From a bacterium (lineage in GTDB: Bacteria; Bacteroidota; Bacteroidia; Chitinophagales; Saprospiraceae), in contig JANSXW010000051.1 in the NCBI GenBank assembly GCA_024742755.1, forward strand, positions 1 through 40,148: 40,148 nt of DNA. Reading direction: 5' to 3'. Shown here piece by piece: positions 1 through 7,919 of this stretch. The notes beneath the pieces were generated by a model. The model did not search any database. It was not told the DNA's origin and was given only the letters and a program-made list of their open reading frames with translations. The translations under genes and the position numbers were made by a program. Position 1 is the stretch's first letter. Each line of letters opens with the position of its first letter.

Positions 1-880
1 CACCCGACTGTTTTTTAATTTCCTTTATGCCCGTACGGAACTCGACATCGCTATTGCCAATCAGGAAAGCAATCAGGAGCTGTTCGAAATCGCACAGGAA
101 CGACATAACCTGGGCAAAATTTCGGACAGCGACCTGATGCAACTGCAGGTCAGCCTGCTCTCTGCGCAGCGCAGCCGCCGCAATGCAGAGCAGACCTACC
201 GCGACCGGGCTGCTCAAATCCGGGCTTTCCTGGGCTTGGCACCGGACGCTGACCTGCCCTATCCCCAACGGCCGGGCACGCCTCCCGAAGTCACCCTTGA
301 ACCGGAAGCAGCGATTGCCGAAGCTTTCAAAAACCGGCCGGAGCTGGACCGCTACGCCCGCCGCCTCCTCGAAGCCGAACAGGAAGTAGCCCGCGCCAAA
401 GGGCAGGGCGGCTTTCAGGCCGACCTGATCGCTTCTGTGGGCTGGACCCGTTCGGCTCAGGACCTGGAGCAGATTTACCAGTCCCCACTGAACGAACAGC
501 TGCTACAGGTACAGGTCAGCGTGCCCCTCCTGGACTGGGGCGCTCAGCGCAGCCGCGTAGCCCTGCAGCAGGCCCGCCTCGAACTGGAGCAGCGGCAGGT
601 CCAACAGGAAGAACTGGATTTTCAGACCGATGTACGGCAGACCTTACAGCAGGTCCAAAATCTGCAGCAGGAGGTACAACTGGCACAATCCCTGACCAAC
701 CTGGCACAGGAGCGCTTCCGTATTGCCCTGGAAAGCTACCGACTCGGCGGCATTGACATCACGAACCTCATCATCAGTCAGCAGGAGAAAGATCTGGCCA
801 TGCGCACCTATATTTTCGCCCTGGGCGACTACTGGCAGGCCTACTACGAACTGCAGCGGCTGACTTTAATCGAATTTTAA
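1..880 (+). CDS. TolC-family outer membrane efflux protein, 5' end outside the window
   Basis: This is the C-terminal 293 codons of an outer-membrane factor of the TolC family. The frame is open from base 2 to the TAA at 878-880, so the true start lies upstream and the methionine at 137 is only internal. The protein is alpha-helical and rich in Gln, Glu and Ala, with heptad-like stretches such as QARLELEQRQ and a pseudo-repeat of the OEP domain: one helical hairpin before about codon 110 and another after it, each followed by a segment that would form barrel strands (SVGWTRS, VSVPLLDWGAQRS). TolC proteins form the outer-membrane channel and periplasmic tunnel of tripartite pumps. It lies 21 bp before an ABC ATPase and two FtsX-type permeases, which indicates a MacAB-like export system; a periplasmic adaptor is not in the window and would be expected upstream. 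Family call secure, substrate unknown. Confidence 0.9.
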   Translation, partial: TRLFFNFLYARTELDIAIANQESNQELFEIAQERHNLGKISDSDLMQLQVSLLSAQRSRRNAEQTYRDRAAQIRAFLGLAPDADLPYPQRPGTPPEVTLEPEAAIAEAFKNRPELDRYARRLLEAEQEVARAKGQGGFQADLIASVGWTRSAQDLEQIYQSPLNEQLLQVQVSVPLLDWGAQRSRVALQQARLELEQRQVQQEELDFQTDVRQTLQQVQNLQQEVQLAQSLTNLAQERFRIALESYRLGGIDITNLIISQQEKDLAMRTYIFALGDYWQAYYELQRLTLIEF

Positions 881-901
881 TTTTTCAAAAATACCTACGC
901 C

Positions 902-1567
902 ATGATACAGCTTGAAAACATCACCAAAGTCTATCAGACCAAAGTTATCGAAACCACTGCCCTGGACAATATCAGCCTGGAGGTCCCGGAGGGGGAATTC
1001 CTCTCCATCATGGGCCCTTCCGGATGCGGCAAAAGCACCCTGCTCAACATCATGGGCATGATTGACGAGCCCACCACCGGTCAGGTCACCGTTGCCGGGA
1101 AGCTGGTGGGCAATTACCACTCCAAAGCCACGGCCCGCTTTCGCAATGAACAGCTGGGGTTCATTTTCCAGAGTTTCCACCTCATCAATGAGCTGTCGGT
1201 CATCGATAATGTGGAGCTGCCGCTGATTTACCGTAAGGTATCTGGCAAGCAGCGCCGCCAAATGGCCGAGGCGGCCCTCACGCAGGTCGGGCTAAGCAAC
1301 CGCATGAAGCATTTCCCCTCGCAACTGTCGGGCGGGCAGAAACAGCGGGTAGCCATTGCCCGGGCCATCGTCGGGCAGCCGCGCATCATCCTGGCTGATG
1401 AGCCGACGGGCAATCTGGATTCCGCCATGGGCAACGAAATCATGGACATCCTCATGCGCCTCAATCAGGAGCAGGGCACAACCATCGTTATGGTCACCCA
1501 CGATGAGACTATGGCCCGCAAGACCCACCGCCTGGTCCGCCTTTTTGATGGCCAGCAAGTATCCTAA
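902..1567 (+). CDS. ABC transporter ATP-binding protein, MacB/LolD type
   Basis: This 221-residue stand-alone nucleotide-binding subunit has every catalytic motif: Walker [10 protein letters not shown] at residues 38-46, Q-loop near F88-Q90, signature LSGGQKQR at 142-149, Walker B IILADEPT at 162-169 and the switch histidine in VTHD at 199-202. The pattern and length match the LolD/MacB/FtsE group, which couples ATP hydrolysis to mechanotransmission through FtsX-type permeases rather than carrying substrate through a membrane pore. The ATG at 902 directly follows an A-rich leader. The next gene, a permease, starts 21 bp after the stop, so the two are very probably co-transcribed with the TolC gene. 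Likely role: energising export of a small molecule, peptide or lipoprotein through the TolC partner. The substrate cannot be read from the sequence. Confidence 0.95.
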   Translation: MIQLENITKVYQTKVIETTALDNISLEVPEGEFLSIMGPSGCGKSTLLNIMGMIDEPTTGQVTVAGKLVGNYHSKATARFRNEQLGFIFQSFHLINELSVIDNVELPLIYRKVSGKQRRQMAEAALTQVGLSNRMKHFPSQLSGGQKQRVAIARAIVGQPRIILADEPTGNLDSAMGNEIMDILMRLNQEQGTTIVMVTHDETMARKTHRLVRLFDGQQVS

Positions 1568-1588
1568 AACCCCAAAACACAAAGTCCT

Positions 1589-2929
1589 ATGTTTAGCAGT
1601 TATTTCAAATTAGCGATCAAGGTGCTGGGGCGGCACCGGTTCTTCACCTTCATCAGCCTCTTCGGCATCAGCTTCACCCTGATGATTTTGATGGTGACGA
1701 CTTCCTTCCTGGAGACCGAGCTGGGCAGCCATCCGCCCCTGACCGAAAAAGACCGCATGGTCCTCCTGCCCCGCCTCATCATGAAAAAGATGGTGACCGA
1801 TACCACCTGGTCTGTAGACACCACGATGCTCGACGGGCAGCCTGCTTACGACAGCACCTTCACAGTGGGTAAGATGCGGCAGAACAGCTACTCCTCCTCT
1901 TCCCTGAGCTATTCCTTCCTGGACCGCTACATGCGGGATATTCCGGGAGCAGAGGCACACAGTTTCTTCTGCGCGGACACTCAATTTGATATTTTCATCA
2001 ACGGCAAAAAGCTCAACTTCAAAACCCTGTACAGCGATGCCGCCTACTGGGAGATTTTTGATTTCAAATTCCTGGCGGGCCGGCCTTTTCAGCCTTCCGA
2101 AGTGGAGCGGCAGGTGCAGGTAGCGGTGCTGTCGCGCAAAGCCGCTGTGGACTACTTCGGGACAACCGAGCAGGTGGTGGGCCGCAGCATTGAGATGGAC
2201 GGGAAACAACTGGAAGTCATTGGCATTGTGGAGCAGCCTTCCAACTCCAAAGGCTACGTGACCTCAGAGGTTTATCTGCCCTTCACGCTGATGTCGGGAT
2301 CTGCCCTTACGGAAACGGGCTTCCACGGGCCCTTCACTGCCGTCTTTCTGGCAGAAAGCCCGGAGGCACGCGCAACAATCGTGGAAGCAATCCGCCAAAA
2401 AGCCGGCCGCATCCCACTGCCCAACCCGGAAGACTACAACAAGCTGGAGCTTATGCCAGCCACGGTGATCGGGCTGTATGCCTATCACATGATGCCGGTA
2501 CAGGACGACCCGGAAGGCGCACTGCAAATGTTCACCATGGTAGCCATCGGCCTCATGCTGTTGTTTATCCTCCTGCCCACCCTCAACCTGATCAACCTCA
2601 ACATCAGCCGGGCCATGGAGCGCTCCGCAGAAATCGGGGTGCGCAAGGCTTTTGGGGCGCATTCCGGCAGCATCCTGGCACAGCTTGTATTTGAGAATGT
2701 CGTGCTGACTTTTCTGGGCGGTATCCTGGGGTGGCTCTTTGCCCTTGCCCTGATTTACCTGGTCAATGACAGTCAGGTGCTGGGCGATACCCAACTGCAG
2801 TTCAACACCGCCGTCTTCCTGTACAGCCTGCTGATCTGCCTGGTCTTTGGCATCCTTTCCGGCCTGCTGCCCGCCTACCGCATGTCCAAACTTCATATCG
2901 TGAACGCCATAAAATTCAATGCCCTATGA
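1589..2929 (+). CDS. FtsX/MacB-type ABC transporter permease, first copy
   Basis: The 446-residue protein has the MacB-type layout: a cytoplasmic N-terminus, one membrane helix at about residues 18-40, a large periplasmic MacB-core-like domain at about 41-310, then three membrane helices (about 313-337, 365-390 and 405-430) forming the FtsX domain. The conserved segment ERSAEIGVRKAFGA just after the second helix is the coupling helix that docks on the ATPase. The periplasmic domain contains the usual VLSRKAAVDYFG and VVGRSIEMDGK segments. The stop overlaps the start of the next permease (ATGA at 2926-2929), so the two should be translationally coupled and probably form a heterodimer with one ATPase dimer. 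Bacteroidota often have such paired FtsX-type permeases. Substrate unknown. Confidence 0.92.
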   Translation: MFSSYFKLAIKVLGRHRFFTFISLFGISFTLMILMVTTSFLETELGSHPPLTEKDRMVLLPRLIMKKMVTDTTWSVDTTMLDGQPAYDSTFTVGKMRQNSYSSSSLSYSFLDRYMRDIPGAEAHSFFCADTQFDIFINGKKLNFKTLYSDAAYWEIFDFKFLAGRPFQPSEVERQVQVAVLSRKAAVDYFGTTEQVVGRSIEMDGKQLEVIGIVEQPSNSKGYVTSEVYLPFTLMSGSALTETGFHGPFTAVFLAESPEARATIVEAIRQKAGRIPLPNPEDYNKLELMPATVIGLYAYHMMPVQDDPEGALQMFTMVAIGLMLLFILLPTLNLINLNISRAMERSAEIGVRKAFGAHSGSILAQLVFENVVLTFLGGILGWLFALALIYLVNDSQVLGDTQLQFNTAVFLYSLLICLVFGILSGLLPAYRMSKLHIVNAIKFNAL

Positions 2930-4098
2930 TACGCCATATCTTTCAACTGGTCTGGAACAAGAAGCGGAGCAACGCCCTGCTGTTCCTCGAAATCTTTTTC
3001 GCCTTTGCCATTCTTTTTCTGGTGCTGACCTGGGTGACCCGCAACCTGCGCCTTTTCAGCACGCCCCTGGGTTTTGAAACCGAAAACACCTGGATCGTCC
3101 ACCTTGACTTTTACGATGCAGAAGACACCCTGGCCGCATCGGAAACCAAAGTCAGGCTGCGGGAAGAACTGCTGGCAATGCCGCAGATAGAGGCAGCTTC
3201 CTACGGTGGCGATGTGAGCCCGTTCAGCGGATCTACCTGGTCGACCAACAACGACAACAACGGGTTTATGATCCGGACGCACCTGATATTCGCCGACGAG
3301 CACTACAAGGATGCAGCCAAGCTGAAACTGGTGCAGGGGCGCTGGTTTGACGAAACAGACCGGGATGCCAGGTACAAGCCTGCGGTCATTAGCAAAAAGC
3401 TTTTTGACGAAAGCTTCGAGGGCCGCAATTTGCAGGATAGTGTGTACACTATTAACGGGGAAAATAAAATCGTTGGCGTGGTAGACCACTATAAATACCA
3501 CGGCGATTTTTCACCGGAGTATAATGTGACCTTTTTCTATAAGCCCTCTTCCGCCATTGACATGCCCAACCTTCACCTCTTGCTCGCACCGGGCACACCG
3601 GCCGCTTTTGAAGAGGACGTCAACCGCATCGTCGCCGATGTGACCGGCATGAGCGATTTCACCATTGAGCACCTGCAAAAAAGCCGCGATCTGGATGCTC
3701 GGAGCGTGTGGGTACCTATGGTCAGTATGCTGAGTATTTGCGGATTCCTGGTCCTTAATGTAGCGTTGGGCCTGTTTGGCGTACTTTGGTACAACATCAG
3801 CAAGCGGCGGGCAGAAGTTGGGCTCCGGCGGACCCTTGGCGCAAGTAGGGCGGAAGTAAGCCTGCAGTTTGTAGGAGAAATCATGATCGTGAGCCTGCTG
3901 GCCCTTTTGCTCGGGGTAGTCTTTGCGGTACAGCTCCCGCTCATGGGTGTCCTGGAAGGTGAAATCGAAGCCTATGACTACTACGTGGCCATGGGCGTGG
4001 GTGCGGCCTTCATCATCGGGCTGGTGTTGCTTTGCACCCTCTATCCGTCACAGGAAGCCGGACGACTGCAGCCTGCGATCGTGTTACACGAAGAGTAA
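2926..4098 (+). CDS. FtsX/MacB-type ABC transporter permease, second copy
   Basis: This 390-residue permease overlaps the preceding one by four bases. It has the same architecture in shorter form: membrane helix at about 16-36, periplasmic domain about 40-265, and three C-terminal helices near 270-292, 318-342 and 352-375. The coupling-helix motif is RRAEVGLRRTLGASRAEV. The periplasmic core differs clearly from that of the first permease, consistent with an asymmetric heterodimer. It ends the export operon; within a few bases of its stop a 159-bp inverted-repeat element begins, and no separate terminator was seen. The two-component genes downstream may sense the exported compound or the envelope stress it causes, but that is inferred from proximity alone. 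Confidence 0.92.
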   Translation: MIRHIFQLVWNKKRSNALLFLEIFFAFAILFLVLTWVTRNLRLFSTPLGFETENTWIVHLDFYDAEDTLAASETKVRLREELLAMPQIEAASYGGDVSPFSGSTWSTNNDNNGFMIRTHLIFADEHYKDAAKLKLVQGRWFDETDRDARYKPAVISKKLFDESFEGRNLQDSVYTINGENKIVGVVDHYKYHGDFSPEYNVTFFYKPSSAIDMPNLHLLLAPGTPAAFEEDVNRIVADVTGMSDFTIEHLQKSRDLDARSVWVPMVSMLSICGFLVLNVALGLFGVLWYNISKRRAEVGLRRTLGASRAEVSLQFVGEIMIVSLLALLLGVVFAVQLPLMGVLEGEIEAYDYYVAMGVGAAFIIGLVLLCTLYPSQEAGRLQPAIVLHEE

Positions 4099-4102
4099 TT
4101 AA

Positions 4103-4261
4103 GACTGTGTTGAGAATTCACCCTTTGGGCTGCATTTGCCAAATTTTATCCTGCACTTCGTTGCTCTTCAGTCGCTTAGCTCAGGCTAGGCTCCTTCATC
4201 GCGCCTTGTTCAGAATAAAATCTGACTACATTCGCTCCAAAAGCGAATTCCCAACACAGTC
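4103..4261. repeat. MITE-like element with 17-bp terminal inverted repeats
   Basis: The left end (4103-4119) reads GACTGTGTTGAGAATTC and the right end (4245-4261), reverse-complemented, reads GACTGTGTTGGGAATTC, one mismatch in 17. The symmetry continues inward imperfectly for about 50 bp, for example ATTTTATCCTG on the left against ATTTTATTCTG read from the right, so the 159 bp could fold into one long hairpin. It has no plausible coding capacity. No clear target-site duplication is visible. It fills the space between the export operon and the two-component genes and could act as a terminator or as a small non-autonomous transposable element. Confidence 0.6.
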
Positions 4262-4302
4262 AAAAACACCCTATCCCACATAATTTAACTATTTTTCATC
4301 CT

Positions 4303-5673
4303 ATGAAACCCAATTCAGCCCATATCCTGATCATCGACGATGACGAAGCGGTCTGCGTTTCGATGAAGCTGCTGCTCAAGCGGGCGGGCTACAGCGCCGC
4401 TTCCATCAACCGCCCTCAGGACATGGAGGAGGCGATGGCCAAAACCCTGCCCCACCTTATCCTCCTCGATATGAACTTTACCATCGACACTTCGGGGCGG
4501 CAGGGGCTGAGGGTTTTGCAACAACTCCAGGCCAAACATCCGGAGATCCCGGTGGTGCTGATGACCGCCTGGGCTACCGTACAACTGGCTGTGGAAGGCA
4601 TGAAGCTCGGGGCCCGCGACTTCATCGCCAAGCCCTGGGACAACAAAGCACTCCTAAAGACCATCAAAACCTTATTGGACCTTCAGGGGCCAACCGAAGA
4701 AGTGGTGCCGTCTAATGTGGGGTTTGAACATATTGTGGGCGAAGACCCAACTTTCCTGGAGACCCTGGCAGTGGCCAAACGCATCAGCCCAACCGATGCG
4801 AGCGTGCTCATTCTTGGCGAAAGCGGCACCGGCAAGGAGGTTTTGGCGGAAGCCATCCACTATCAGTCGGAGCGGCAGCAAGCCCCCTTCGTGCGGGTAA
4901 ATCTGGGCGGCATCAGCTCAAGCCTCTTCGAGAGCGAGCTGTTTGGGCATAAGAAGGGCGCCTTTACCGATGCTATCGCTGAGCGGGAAGGGCGGTTTGC
5001 CAAAGCAAACGGGGGGAGTATATTTCTGGACGAAATTGGCGACCTGCCCCTGCCCAATCAGGTGAAGCTGCTGCGGGTACTGCAGGAAAAGACCTTTGAG
5101 CCACTGGGCAGCAGCGAGACCCTCCGGGTAGACTGCCGCGTCATCAGCGCCACCAACAAAGACCTATCCGCTATGGTCGCAGAGGGGACTTTCCGCGAAG
5201 ATTTATTCTACCGCATCAACCTCATCAAGCTGACCCTGCCGCCGCTAAGGGAGCGCCCGGGGGATATCCCCCTGCTGGCCGATCATTTTCTGGCAACCTT
5301 CAAACGCAATTATCAGCGCCCGGAACTGCACCTGAGCACGGGAGCCAAAAAGTGGCTGCGGCAACAGCGCTTCCCCGGCAATATCCGGGAGTTGCGCAAT
5401 CTGATTGAACGCAGCGTGCTCGTCTCCGGGACGGCAGCACTGGAAGCGGCAGATTTACAGCAACTTTATCAGCCTGCAACGGGGCAACTGCAAGGCGGCC
5501 TGCCCCTGCCGGAAGTCGGCAAAGCCTCGCTGGAGGAGATGGAAGTGGAAATGATCCGCCGGACACTGCGCCACCACGATGGCAACATCACCCTGGTGGC
5601 ACAGGACCTGGGGCTGACCCGGTCTGCGGTATACCGAAGGCTGCAAAAATACGGAATCCCCTATGCGACTTAA
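4303..5673 (+). CDS. sigma54-dependent response regulator, NtrC/AtoC family
   Basis: The 456-residue protein has a receiver domain at about 6-122 with acidic pocket D12-D14, phosphoacceptor D56 and K110, an AAA+ sigma54-activation domain at about 140-385, and a Fis-type helix-turn-helix at about 428-451 (GNITLVAQDLGLTRSAVYRR). Walker A is GESGTGKE at 172-179 and the arginine-finger region includes REDLFYRINL. The sigma54-contacting loop reads GAFTDA at 219-224 in place of canonical GAFTGA. It should bind upstream activator sites and open sigma54 promoters when phosphorylated by the kinase encoded next, whose start codon lies inside its final codons (5663). The adjacent export operon is the obvious candidate target; no -24/-12 promoter was found in the visible part. 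Confidence 0.93.
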   Translation: MKPNSAHILIIDDDEAVCVSMKLLLKRAGYSAASINRPQDMEEAMAKTLPHLILLDMNFTIDTSGRQGLRVLQQLQAKHPEIPVVLMTAWATVQLAVEGMKLGARDFIAKPWDNKALLKTIKTLLDLQGPTEEVVPSNVGFEHIVGEDPTFLETLAVAKRISPTDASVLILGESGTGKEVLAEAIHYQSERQQAPFVRVNLGGISSSLFESELFGHKKGAFTDAIAEREGRFAKANGGSIFLDEIGDLPLPNQVKLLRVLQEKTFEPLGSSETLRVDCRVISATNKDLSAMVAEGTFREDLFYRINLIKLTLPPLRERPGDIPLLADHFLATFKRNYQRPELHLSTGAKKWLRQQRFPGNIRELRNLIERSVLVSGTAALEAADLQQLYQPATGQLQGGLPLPEVGKASLEEMEVEMIRRTLRHHDGNITLVAQDLGLTRSAVYRRLQKYGIPYAT

Positions 5674-6964
5674 CTGGCAATACTTCCTTTACATCGGTCT
5701 CCTGCACCTGCTGCTGGGGGTTTTGGCGTATCGGCTTTTGGAAGACGCCGTGGCCTGGCTACTATTGGTGGAACTGGGCTTGCTGCTGTCCCTGGGGATC
5801 GCTTATGTGCTATACCGGAACTTTACGCGCCCTTTGCGACTGCTCGGTAATGGCATTGAAGCCATCAAGGATCAGGATTTTGCGGTTCGCCTGCGGCCCA
5901 CCGGCTCTACGGAGATGGACCGCCTGGTCAAGGTGTACAACCACATGCTGGACCACATCCGGGAGGAGCGGCGGCAGGTGCAGGAACAACACTATTTTCT
6001 GGACCGGCTGATACAGGCCTCTCCGGCAGGTATAGTCCTGCTCGACTACGATGGGCATGTTACGGAAATCAACCCAATGGGGCTCGAATTGCTGGGGCTG
6101 GAAAAGCCGCCCGTAGGAAAAAAGCTGGAAGCCGTTGCTCACCCTTTGTTACAGGAGCTCGCCCAATGGCAAGTCGGCCAATCCGGCATCCTTTCGGGTA
6201 AAGGGCAGGAACGCTACCGTTGCGAAGTGGTACAGTTTATTCACCGGGGCTTCCACCGCCGGTTCCTCATGATACAGGAACTGTCGAAGGAAATGCTAGC
6301 CACCGAAAAGCGGGCCTACGCCAAAGTCATCCGCATGATGGCCCACGAAGTCAACAACTCCATCGGAGCCATCAACTCCATCCTGCAGAGTACCATAGAA
6401 GCCTACCCTGAAGTGCCCGGCGACGAGTTTGCCGAAGATATTAAGGCCTCGCTTGCGGTTGCCCATCAGCGCAATCAGCGGCTGAACCAGTTTATGCGCA
6501 ACTTTGCCGAAGTGGTCCGCCTGCCTGAGCCCAAGCGCGAATGGGTAGCCATAAACGAAGTCCTGGAGCGCGTAAAGCAGTTGATGCTCCCCCTCGCCCA
6601 GCGGCAAAACACCGTACTGAAACTGGTCGTGCCCGAACACCCCGTCCGCTTCGAAATTGACGAAGAACAAATCGAGCAAGCCCTGGTCAACATGGTCAAA
6701 AACGCCCTGGAATCGCTCGGCGAGGGCGGCATCGTCCAACTGATGGGCGCTGCCCACCCTGCCCAGATCGTGGTAGCCGATAATGGCCCGGGGCTGCCCC
6801 CGGGAGCTGAGCGGGAATGGATGTCCCCGTTTTTCAGCACCAAGCCCGACGGGCAGGGCATAGGCCTGACCCTCATCAAGGAAATTGCCCGGCAGCACGG
6901 TGGGCGCTGTGAGCTGGAAACCCTGCCCAATGGCTGGACGGAGTGCCGGATCCGCTTTAATTGA
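5663..6964 (+). CDS. sensor histidine kinase, partner of the NtrC-type regulator
   Basis: The 433-residue membrane kinase overlaps the regulator gene by 11 bp, so the two are almost certainly a cognate pair. Two hydrophobic helices lie close together at about 7-26 and 29-50 with hardly any periplasmic loop, suggesting it senses an intramembrane or cytoplasmic signal. A HAMP-like linker follows (about 51-105), then a PAS domain (about 110-205), a dimerisation/phosphoacceptor domain with H228 in the motif MMAHEVNNSIG, and an ATP-binding domain with N-box NMVKNALE near 343-350, G1 box DNGPG at 373-377, FFSTK at 390-394 and G2 box GQGIGL. The HEVNN form of the H-box is typical of NtrB-like kinases. 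All catalytic residues are present. The stimulus is not deducible. Confidence 0.93.
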   Translation: MRLNWQYFLYIGLLHLLLGVLAYRLLEDAVAWLLLVELGLLLSLGIAYVLYRNFTRPLRLLGNGIEAIKDQDFAVRLRPTGSTEMDRLVKVYNHMLDHIREERRQVQEQHYFLDRLIQASPAGIVLLDYDGHVTEINPMGLELLGLEKPPVGKKLEAVAHPLLQELAQWQVGQSGILSGKGQERYRCEVVQFIHRGFHRRFLMIQELSKEMLATEKRAYAKVIRMMAHEVNNSIGAINSILQSTIEAYPEVPGDEFAEDIKASLAVAHQRNQRLNQFMRNFAEVVRLPEPKREWVAINEVLERVKQLMLPLAQRQNTVLKLVVPEHPVRFEIDEEQIEQALVNMVKNALESLGEGGIVQLMGAAHPAQIVVADNGPGLPPGAEREWMSPFFSTKPDGQGIGLTLIKEIARQHGGRCELETLPNGWTECRIRFN

Positions 6965-7124
6965 TTTCCAACAATAAACTTCCAGCATTAAGACTATGTT
7001 TTGAGCTTGCTGCTCCTGCAAGCACAGCCTGAGCCGATGAACGGACGCACGCATAAAGTGCAGTACATGTTCAGCATATACGCTCTCCTTTTTTTGATTT
7101 TTGACAACTCTCACCCCACTGCGA

Positions 7125-7136
7125 TGACAATTGTCA
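7125..7136. promoter_or_regulatory. perfect palindrome, candidate operator upstream of sdhC
   Basis: TGACAATTGTCA is a perfect 12-bp palindrome about 90 bp before the sdhC start. Its size and symmetry suit a dimeric regulator, and it sits in the only long gap ahead of the ten-gene sdh/V-ATPase block. The identity of the regulator is unknown. Confidence 0.4.
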
Positions 7137-7172
7137 CCCCCCCTTTTGGCGATGGCCCTTAGCTTTAAGTCC

Positions 7173-7193
7173 AGAACGAAAAGAGAACGAAAA
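7173..7193. promoter_or_regulatory. AGAACGAAAA direct repeat, period 11 bp
   Basis: The decamer AGAACGAAAA occurs at 7173-7182 and again at 7184-7193, one helical turn apart, about 35 bp before the sdhC start. It could be a same-face protein-binding site or simply the A-rich leader that helps translation in Bacteroidota. Confidence 0.3.
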
Positions 7194-7226
7194 ACCTCTT
7201 TTCCTAGATCGCAAAACAAACAAAAC

Positions 7227-7919
7227 ATGAGCCGAAGCCTATTCCTCAGGGACAGCGTCGTGCGCAAAAACCTTATGGCGCTTACTGGTCTGTTCCTGTG
7301 CCTGTTTTTAGTGATTCACCTCGCCGGCAACCTACAGCTCCTCCTGCCCGCTGAGCAAGCTCAGGTGCAGTACAACCACTATTCAGAGCTGCTGTCCCAC
7401 AACTTTTTCATCAAGGCCGTTTCCTATGCCCTTTACGCAAGTATCCTCGCCCACGCTTTGTATGCGCTCATCCTGACACGCCGGGCGAAGCAGGCACGCG
7501 GCCCGCAGGGCTATGCCTACGACAAGCGGGGACAGGTTACGCCCTGGTACGTGCGCAATATGGGGGTGCTGGGGGCATTGCTGCTGGCCTTCATCATCAT
7601 CCACATGCGCGACTTCTGGTTTCAGTACAAGTTTACCGAGATGCCGCTGGATGCTGAGGGGCGCAAGGACCTCTACACCGTAGTCGCCGTTGCTTACCAA
7701 CAGTTATGGTATGTTGCCCTTTACGTGGTGGCTATGCTGGTGCTGGGCTTCCACCTCCTGCACGGCTTCCACAGCGCATTCCAGACGCTGGGGCTGTACC
7801 ACAGCAAATACAACCGCTGGGTCAAATGGGCAGGCTATGGGTACACCTTTATTATTACCGCCGGCTTTGCCATCATCCCCATCTACATGTACTTCACCCA
7901 AAACCAGCCCCTGCCATGA
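7227..7919 (+). CDS. sdhC: succinate dehydrogenase cytochrome b subunit
   Basis: The protein anchors succinate dehydrogenase (complex II) in the inner membrane, binds haem b and carries electrons to menaquinone. The ATG at 7227 is preferred over an upstream in-frame start at 7131 because it gives 230 residues, normal for the single-subunit b558-type SdhC of Bacteroidota, and because [21 protein letters not shown] is a typical N-terminus. Five hydrophobic segments can be placed at about 16-38, 62-84, 110-130, 155-180 and 200-222. Candidate haem-ligand histidines are H31 in VIHLAGN, those in ILAHALYAL and IIIHMRDFW, and the cluster in GFHLLHGFH. Its stop overlaps the sdhA start (ATGA at 7916-7919). 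There is no separate SdhD, as expected for this class. Confidence 0.93.
   Translation: MSRSLFLRDSVVRKNLMALTGLFLCLFLVIHLAGNLQLLLPAEQAQVQYNHYSELLSHNFFIKAVSYALYASILAHALYALILTRRAKQARGPQGYAYDKRGQVTPWYVRNMGVLGALLLAFIIIHMRDFWFQYKFTEMPLDAEGRKDLYTVVAVAYQQLWYVALYVVAMLVLGFHLLHGFHSAFQTLGLYHSKYNRWVKWAGYGYTFIITAGFAIIPIYMYFTQNQPLP

Larger units (their letters stand above)
6965..7226. other. 262-bp intergenic leader of the sdh operon
   Basis: No gene was recognised here. The segment begins with a stretch (6988-7006) resembling the ends of the inverted-repeat elements elsewhere in the window, followed by a small hairpin (GCTTGC at 7005-7010, GCAAGC at 7018-7023) without a following T-run. It then holds a perfect 12-bp palindrome (7125-7136) and an 11-bp direct repeat (7173-7193). 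No full TAnnTTTG box was found; TAGCTTTA near 7160 is the closest. This is presumably the promoter and control region for the genes from 7227. Confidence 0.5.

Noticed and set aside
4032-4283. 83-codon open frame on the plus strand across the end of the second permease.
   Set aside because: It overlaps the permease in another frame and runs through the 159-bp inverted-repeat element; no protein character.
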